From Pachyseris speciosa (lineage: Eukaryota; Cnidaria; Anthozoa; Scleractinia; Pachyseridae): a stretch of 64,000 nt of DNA. The position numbers and the translations under genes are program-made. The notes under the pieces were generated by a model. It was given only the letters and a program-made list of their open reading frames with translations. It ran no database searches and was not told where the DNA came from. Shown piece by piece: positions 48,004-57,000 of the stretch. Position 1 is the stretch's first letter; every line of letters begins with the position of its first letter. Location: assembly GCA_016490735.1 (NCBI GenBank), contig JAEMWC010000216.1, forward strand, positions 623,501-687,500. The letters are read 5' to 3'.

Positions 48004-51000
48004 CTTAGTAAGTCTAGCCTGCGTCGCAGATGTAACAAAACCCCGGTTAGTAACGTCTGCGAAGCAGCGCCAAATTCCTTGTTCTGTACCAGAATTTGAG
48101 TACGCGTTATGATTGGCTCGTTAACAAAAGCCTTTTGTTGAGTAGGCGTTATGATTGGCTCTTTAACAAAAGCCTTTTGTTGACGAGCCAATCATAACGC
48201 GTACTCAAATTCTGGTACAGAACAAGGAATTTGGCGCTGCTTCGCAGACGTTACTAACCAGGGTTTTGTTACATCTGCTACGCAGGCTATAGTAAGTCTT
48301 TCATTCAATTCATAAACAAAAGAATAATTTGGCTTAACTCTTGTGTTTAAAGAATTGAATCAACTACAGTGTAAAACACAATCAGGGTGAACAATCCAAG
48401 GAAAAGACAGTGTAAACACAAAAGAGCAGCTGTAATACTGAACTGAAGCTTATAGTTACTTGTTATGCAAAATAATATTGTAGGGCCTATGGCTCCAAAA
48501 GATGTGGTTTTGTTGAAAAGGATCAATGTTTAAACACTGAAGTGCTATTTCTCTGAGTGTATTTTAAACCTTTCTTGCTTGAAAAAACCTAAGGTATCCC
48601 TGTGTGATTTTGAGGAACCACTTGACTAAAATTAATGTGAAATAACTCTTCATGTTGTTTTGTTATGGATGGGAATAGTACAGATGTGGTATTTATGGGG
48701 ATTTTTGATTTTTACAAAAAAATTCAAGTAAAAAGCAAATCTCATCCAAAGGTGCATTTCATCATGTGAATACACACAACATACTTATTTCCTGTTGGTA
48801 TTGATGTACCTTGGCTATTGGTTTTGAGATCTCGTGCAAAAGCAATCTTGAACATGATTTTTTGTAAACATTCATGAGAATAATGCAATAATAAGATTGT
48901 CATTTTAATATAGGACTTTTTTGCCTTACATGTATAACAATTTAAATCTCCTACAGTAACATTTCATTCAAATTCACTTACAAGTACTCTCAGAAGCTGG
49001 ATTTCTAAATAACTTGAATAAACTGTCCTCCTGCATGTCTGGCTGAACTGTGATATACCTGCTTGCATCATAAGGTAATGCTGTTTTGTACAGGTTCAGA
49101 ATTGACTTGACTGGGTGAATTTGAAGCCGGTCATGATAAAACGCAGACTGCAGACCATGCAGACTGGGAAATTTTTTGATTGCTTGTTTTAAATCTGATT
49201 TGCATTTGATTGAGGTGTTTATGCTTTTTTCTTACTCTTTTGGTGACATTGCAACAGCTTCCATTTTTTGACTGGCTTGCGGCATAATTTTAGCCTTTGA
49301 GAATGCACTGTAAATTTCTCACAGGACAAACTAGATCCGCACAATCATGGCAAGGATTTCCATATCTTTTAAATGAAGAATATTTCTCAATCTAAACCTG
49401 TGTTTACTTACGGCTAGACGCGGTGGCGCCACTCAAAATTGTCATTAGATTGCGTTATTTTCATTATAAATAATTATTTCCAACACTGAAAACGGCTTTG
49501 TGAATGCAGCTTTATTTTTGTCAAAAGTTTCTGGGGGGGCTCCAATCACTTTTTGTTGGAAAATCTCTTGGTTTGAAAGGCTGATATATTTTTTCCCACA
49601 GATTGCAAATCAAAGCTGTCTGACACGATCTGATGGATATGGTGAAGCGACGTGTGTGAAGGACAAGCGTCATAATTTCTTTTGCATTTCAATCGAATGT
49701 TACTTCTGCCATTTAAATAGCAGTTCGATCCTAGGCATTTGATAAAAGATTGCATCCGTTCAGCCTTTCAACCGATCTGTTTCGAACGGCTTGTCTAGCC
49801 ACTGTTTCTTATCTGTTCAATTGCTGGCCGTTCAGCTGTGCAAATGCCGAATGGATACCATGTGGGAAATGCTTGGTTTACGGTATCCCATAAAATAAAT
49901 CACAAAGGGTTGAATTCACAGGTTCGCTACTGAACTTGGTTTAATTGTTTCACAGGTTCGACGACTAACAGGTTACAACACAACTCATGTCAATTCAAGC
50001 TGGCTCGATCAATAAAATACACAGCCATCAAATCACAAAAAGTCTTCGATTACACTTGACATTCAACTTGTCACCACAAAATCAGTCACTTAGAATTGAT
50101 TGACTTGACAGCTCATTGTCACGCAATTGGTGAGCCCAGTTTCTGACAACTGCAAATAATGTTTTCGCGTGAGAGGCCAAAAGTTAATCTCAGCTGTTTG
50201 TGTTTTATTTTCCTCAAAATTGTTGCTAGGTAACATAATAGCTCGAAATAACCTCATGAGGTGTCCATAAAATGGAAACTGATCCAGTGTCGCCAAAAGA
50301 GTAAGAAAAAAGTATAAACATCTCAATCAAATGTAAATCAGATTTTTTTGTAAAGCAATCAAAAAATTTCCCACTCCGCATGGTCTGCACAGTCTGCATG
50401 GTCTGCAGTCTGCGTTTTATCATGACCCATTTGAAGCCTTGTGTATTATGGTTTCCTTTTTTCTATTCCAAATTTGTTTTGTCTGTCCCCTCCTTCCCTC
50501 AAAAAAATGACTGTGATGAACTATTGTATATCTCTAAAACCAGAAGTGTATGCTCAGATATACTACATATCAGTAATCATGACATGTTGTACTTCGAAAC
50601 CATGAATCAGCATGAAATAACAGATATAGTGCAGTTGAAATTTTTTTTTTTACCTAAGTGGACCCTACAGCTGTACTTTGCCACCCTGATTGTGTTTTAG
50701 CCCAATATACCTACTGGTAATTCTGGTCTGTGTAACTGACAGAATATGTTCCTTAACAAAATTTTGGTTATGTTTATATGAGAGGCAGGCGGGCCAGCCC
50801 ACCTTCTCATATAAACATAACCATAATTTTACATAAGTTGAAGGATTAAGAGGATGCATCGATTCTCTGTGACTCTGAGTTTTGCGCCTAAGCGCTCGTC
50901 AGACAGAACTTTCTGAACTTTCTGTCTGACGAGCGCTTAGGTGTGAAACTCAGAGTCACAGAGAATCGATGTGTCCTCTTTAATCCTTCAACTTATGTAT

Positions 51001-54000
51001 ACTTAGCTCTGCTACCACAGCATTGAGCACTTTATGCCAAGGTAGACTCTACCTCCACATTTAACCATAATTTTATGAAGAAATACGGCATGAGCCGAGC
51101 CAGCCCAGTAAAGCGGGCTGTAGAGCGGGCTGAAAAATCTCATATAAACAGGCGCTAAATGGACACTCTAGAATCCCCATGGGTGTCAGACTGCATAATA
51201 CAGGTTTGACTGTATACGTGTAGTATAATGACTGTAATCAAGGGCTATAAAATAATGGCAAGCATTATCTTGTCTAGAGAACATTATTGTACAGATTATT
51301 TCAGTACAGTTGTTTGTTTTAGTTTCAGGTAGTTGATGACCTAAGGCTCTCTTTGCGAACAATGTTGACATGGTAAACAACCTTGACCTACCATTGACTG
51401 CATAGCATCTTCAACAGCAATAAAGAAAATGGAACAAGGTACATATAGTTTGAACTATTAAGGTTAACCTTTAAACAAATAAATGATAATGACTCGGGCA
51501 ATTGGTGGCAGAAATATGTGCTTCAATTTTTACCTTGTAAATTCACATGGTAATCTTCCCCTTTGTGTATGGATATAGAGCCTTGACTATTTGACAGGTG
51601 TCTGAAGCTACATGTGTTATCAAGGATAGCTTTTGTAGCTTGTTTGGCAAGTGTCTGTTCTGCACAAAGCTATAATATCTCACTACAGTGTACATGAAGG
51701 CTGACAAAAACAATTCACTGTGCTTACATGTGTACGTAGCTTATAGTATGCTGGAGTTATTTGTGGAGCCCATTTAAAAAACAATGTCAGAAACCCACTA
51801 ATATATACATGTACTAATTTCTAGAAATTAATACATAATTTCTAGACATTAGTACAAGAAAATGTTTTCCACAGAATAATAAAAAATTGGATATTAAGGG
51901 GCATTTCTGTGTTACTCTTACGTTATGTTTGGGGCTGTTTTATCAAAGCCTTTGGTTAAAACTGCTATACTCGCATATGACCCCAGTGATATGTCATTGT
52001 TATGAATGGACAAAATTAATATCCAGACCCATGGGAATAGCCAAGCTTTTAGTCAGACATAGAAAAAGGGATGTCCAGGAAACATGCCTCCACATAAAAG
52101 TATTTAGAATTTGAAGGGAATTTGGTCTCCAACTCCTTCTGGCTAAAACCTTAGGCTGGTTATCACTAGTGAGGGAATCTGAGTCGCAGTTGCCAGCAGA
52201 ATCATAAGTAGAGTTATAAGGTGAGCAGAATCAGAGTTGGAAGAATCAGCATGTTTCCTTTTTCTTGATTCCTCTTACTATGGTATTTGTGCATAAACTA
52301 CAATGGAGGACAGATGTCCTTGGGACAGTTCTAAGAATCCTTTCACAATTCATTGGTGCCCTTTACTCCCGGCGTCATTATTATGACCATAGACCCACCC
52401 TAACCCCCCTCCTACCACCACCTCCCCCAGGCAATGTTGACAAGCTCTCAGCGAACATTGACACTTCTTTTGCTTGGTTAATGTCTTTCCTATGCTCCCA
52501 GTTCAACATTGTTTAGTGGGGGGGAGGGGGAGGGGGAGGGGGGAGGGGGTAATTGGAGTGAATTTTGCTCCTATCACGTTGACTGTCCCAACATGTTCAG
52601 CCTGCAATGTAGATTGTCAGAGCCATAAGCAGAAGTGTAAGAATGAACCTATCAAATTGCTGCTTCTCACTCATTGTGATTGGTTTGTTCTTCCTGTCCT
52701 GCTTCCGTCTTTGAAAATCTAGTTTTCACTAGTAAGCGACATAATCACTGTAAGGCTTACAATGCTGACTCCAACTCAATTCTGTTGCTAGTGAAAACCA
52801 GCCTGTAAAAATCTTAATATTTAAATGTTACATGAACATTTTACATGACCATCCCTTTCACTGTGGCAATCAGAGTTTCCAAAATGCAAATCATGGTACC
52901 TAATGTGCCCAGATTAAAAATGTTGCCTATAAGGGCACTCCACAAATAATTCAGAAATTTTGGATGATGGGGATGAACGAAATCAATCTTCAAAGGTAAA
53001 ACTGTACATTGGTGCAACTTGGTATGTGTGTAAGTTTATGATAACTTGTACTTGCTTAATCCTTCAAGATCCATATGGAAATGTAGAAGTGACAACTGCT
53101 AAAATAAAAAGAAATGCCTGTTCAGATCTAGTTACATGTTCCATCTGTATGAAATCGTCTGTAGCTGTCATCTTAATTTACATGTAAAGCTACTGTCAAG
53201 GTAGAAAAAGGTGTGTGTCAATAACAGTTACGCTGTAAGCCAGTCTGACCACTTAGAGAGTTGGATGAACATTTTAATCTTGCTCAGCGGTACATTGTCC
53301 ATAGTACAGAATCAAATCTGTTGTGCCTCATGAATAATGTGAGAATCTGATCAATGGGGGACAAATTCTATGCTTGCACTGTGTATGAAATAGGCGAACT
53401 TCAGTGATCCCGACCGTTAAAATAATAAACTAGTGGTTAAAAATGTTACATGTAAATGACTTGGTGTGAAGGTTCTTTTTCAACTGCTTTGGTTGCATAC
53501 ATTTTAAGGATTACAGTCGAACCTCGATTACCTGGACCTCGCTTATCCGGACTTACTTAGCTGGTCCGATTTTTTTATGAATATCAATTAGCCATATTTA
53601 AGATCCACAGGAAACCTTTTACCCTTCTAATTAAGTATTGAAACTCTGGTTCAGACTGAATTTGTTTCGCTTCAAGTCACAAATCTATACGCGTTTTGAG
53701 CTTACGCGCACCGTATTACTGCAATGCATTTCACTGAGCTTTGATTTTTAGTTTTGGTTCATTAATATTCATATTTTTGATTATGCGGACTATTCAGCTC
53801 AGTCCCCACAAGTCCAGATAATCGAGGTTTGACTGTACTCACTTACAAAAATAATTTAACTAATGGTAAACACAAGCCTTAATTTAACTCTTTTCTTTAG
53901 GTTTAGGAATTATCTGAATATGAAACAAAAAGGTTGGAACATGCACAGGCCAATGAATCGAAACTTCTGAATTCAAGATTTGTAAGTACAGCTGTACACT

Positions 54001-57000
54001 ATACTGATATATTGGGGATATTTTGCAATACAGTATGTGGTCTGGTGCCTCTGAGGTCTTGATTTCTAAGTAAAGTCAAAGCTTTTGTAATGCGACACTA
54101 TAAAGAAGCAGAAAACATGTCTAACTGGGGCTGGACACTTACATGTATGGGACTGATGTTCATAAGTGAACAGTTGCATTATCAGCCACAGGTGGCTGCT
54201 CCCAAGAGCTTGCATAGCTCATTCCAAAGACCACTGAAGAGAGAAAACGCTGCTTTTTGAAATGATTGTGTTATGTCTTCATTATTTATGTAGTGTCAAT
54301 AATATTGCAAGTCTCACTGTTACTTTAACAGTAAGACGCAGTCCTCCTTTTTGCTTTGAGAACTTTATAATATCTGTGGTCCTCACTGGTCAATTCCTAG
54401 AATAAAACCTGTCCTCAAGGGGTTTGAATTTTGCAATTGACCTGTGAAATACAGCTTTAACATGGATGCTTATACAAAACCTGCATAAAACATAAATAAC
54501 TTAAAGACTTTTAGGTTCGTCCTGATGAGTAGTTTCATTGTTTTTGTTAGGTGCCAAGAGACCAAGCAGTCATTGTTGGATTGCATTACTTAAAGGCGAA
54601 AACAGTGGGTTCTGCGAATATGCAGAAACTAAAATCTACATGCATTCAGTTTTACCTTTCCTCATCAAGGGATTCCAGAAAAGATCTCCTGCAGTCTCTT
54701 GGGCAGGTGCTTGAAAACAAAATTGTTAAAAGAAAAACCGATTATGAAATGGTAACACACGACAATTTGTGCATGTAACCACAACGGTTTAATTTGAGGT
54801 TTCAACAGCTTTTATTTTCCTTAGTTTGAAAAACGTTACAAAAATTTAAACCAAGGATAAAATGTGTTGTTCCAGAAAATATCGATAATCCCCCAAAAGA
54901 GGTTTCCTTGGTGCGGACCCTGATTCCCCAACAGCTCCAGAAGTCCCAGGTTAGCTTTGTGCCTTAAAAAATTTTGTCTTTAAGATTCCCTTCCTCTAGG
55001 AATCAGAATTTAATTTCAGACCCTTTTGGGTTGGATTGCATATTTCCTGGAAGCACAACACATCAAAAAGGAAAAATATATGGATGATTTGTTTGTCGTA
55101 AGCGACCATGCGCCGGCCCCAATAATTGGAGTATTTATATCTTAAATAGTAGTTGATGCATACTTTTATATACCAGTTTGCATTTTACACACATTTTAAT
55201 CGATTAATAATCATATGAAACTTTATTTCACTCTCATGTAAATCATTTGGAATTTTTATGGTAGAAGACAAGGCAGTTATTATAATATCATAATTTGTGC
55301 TGAACAGACTAGTTTATGAAGGCGAAGTAACACAGGTATTATGTTTATGCAGCAATGTTGTATTGCATCTTTAAAGCAAACATTAAGGACATGTACTACC
55401 TCACCATCAGCTCTGTTGTGTTGCACAGAAACTGGTTGAACATGAATGTGGTTAGTAATGAAACATTGTTAAATAAAGAATGATCCTCGCAGTTGTGTAG
55501 CAATTCCAATGAACTTTTGCTTGTGTCACATAGTTTTTTTTAGAAAAATATTAAATTAGTTGTGAGGATGCAGAAGTTAAAAAATATTTGATGAAACTGG
55601 ACATTTATTTGTGACAACAGTCAAACCTTTTTAATATTTGCCGGCGGAGAAATTGGAATTCAGGATTCCTAAAATCTGCATGCACTTTGTTCATATAGTA
55701 TGGTAGAGTGGTAGAGTGAATGTAAGAAGTGGTCTCCTGTAAAACATTAACAGAATGAATATTGATGGTTTAAGTTATGACAGGCAGAAATTAAGGTTAT
55801 ATTTCCAATGAAAGACAAGAAATCTTAGAATCGTAAATGATTGAAAAGGGTGTTACATTATGATCAATGGAATTACAATAAAACAATTTATAAAGCAGCT
55901 TTTTAAAGGCTCTTTTACTCGATTTACGTGATTTTTGCAGGATTCCCTGATTCAATTTATATGATATTTACAGGCTCCCTTATTCCATTTACGTGATATT
56001 TACAGGTTACCTTATTCGATTTACGTGATATTTACAGGCCCCCTTATTCCATTTACATGACTTTTACAGGCTCCTTTATTCGATTTACATGATATTTACA
56101 GGCCCCCTTATTCGATTTACATGATATTTACAGGCTCCTTTATTCGATTTACATGATATTTACAGGCTCCTTTAGTCGATTTACGTGTTATTTACAGGCT
56201 CCTTTATCCGATTTACGTGATATTTACAGGCTCTCTTTTTGCATTTACATGATATTTAAAGGCTCCTTTATTCGATTTACATGTCATTTACAGGCTCCTT
56301 TATTCGATCTACATGATTTTTACAGGCTCCTTTATTCGATTTACATGATATTTACAGGCTCCTTTATTCGATTTACGTGATTTTTGCAGGCTCCCTTTTT
56401 CCATTTACATGATATTTACAGGCTCCCTTATTCGATTTACATGTTATTTACAGGCTCCTTTATTCGATTTACATGATTTTTCCAGGCTCCCTTTTTCCAT
56501 TTACATGATATTTACAGGCTCCTTTATTCGATTTGCATGATATTTACAGGCTCCTTTATTCGATTTACATGATATTTACAGGCTCCTTTATTCGATTTAC
56601 GTGATTTTTCCAGGCTCCCTTTTTCCATTTACATGATATTTACAGGCTCCTTTATTCGATTTACATGATATTTACAGGCTCCTTAATACGATTTACATGA
56701 TATTTACAGGCTCCCTTTTTCCATTTACATGATATTTACAGACCCCTCATTCGATTTGCATGATATTTACAGGCTCCTTAATTCGATTTACATGATATTT
56801 ACAGGTTCCCTTACTGGATTTACATGCTATTTACAGGATTCTTTATTTCATTTACATGCTATTTACATGGTCTTGTGTCCCTGGGCTGAGAAATTTACAG
56901 GATCTTTTCCATAATTTACATGTTTTTTACAGAATTTGTCAGAACATGTAAATGGGTAAAAATCATGTAAATATTCATTTACAGTATCTTTCTAATCATT

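Noticed and set aside
55905..56870. Regular repeats that could suggest a CRISPR array
   Set aside because: There are no distinct spacers, the unit is contiguous 32 bp, and the window is plainly eukaryotic.
56153..56914. Plus-strand frames with [13 protein letters not shown] repeats
   Set aside because: They are translations of the 32 bp minisatellite (32 is not a multiple of three, so frames cycle).
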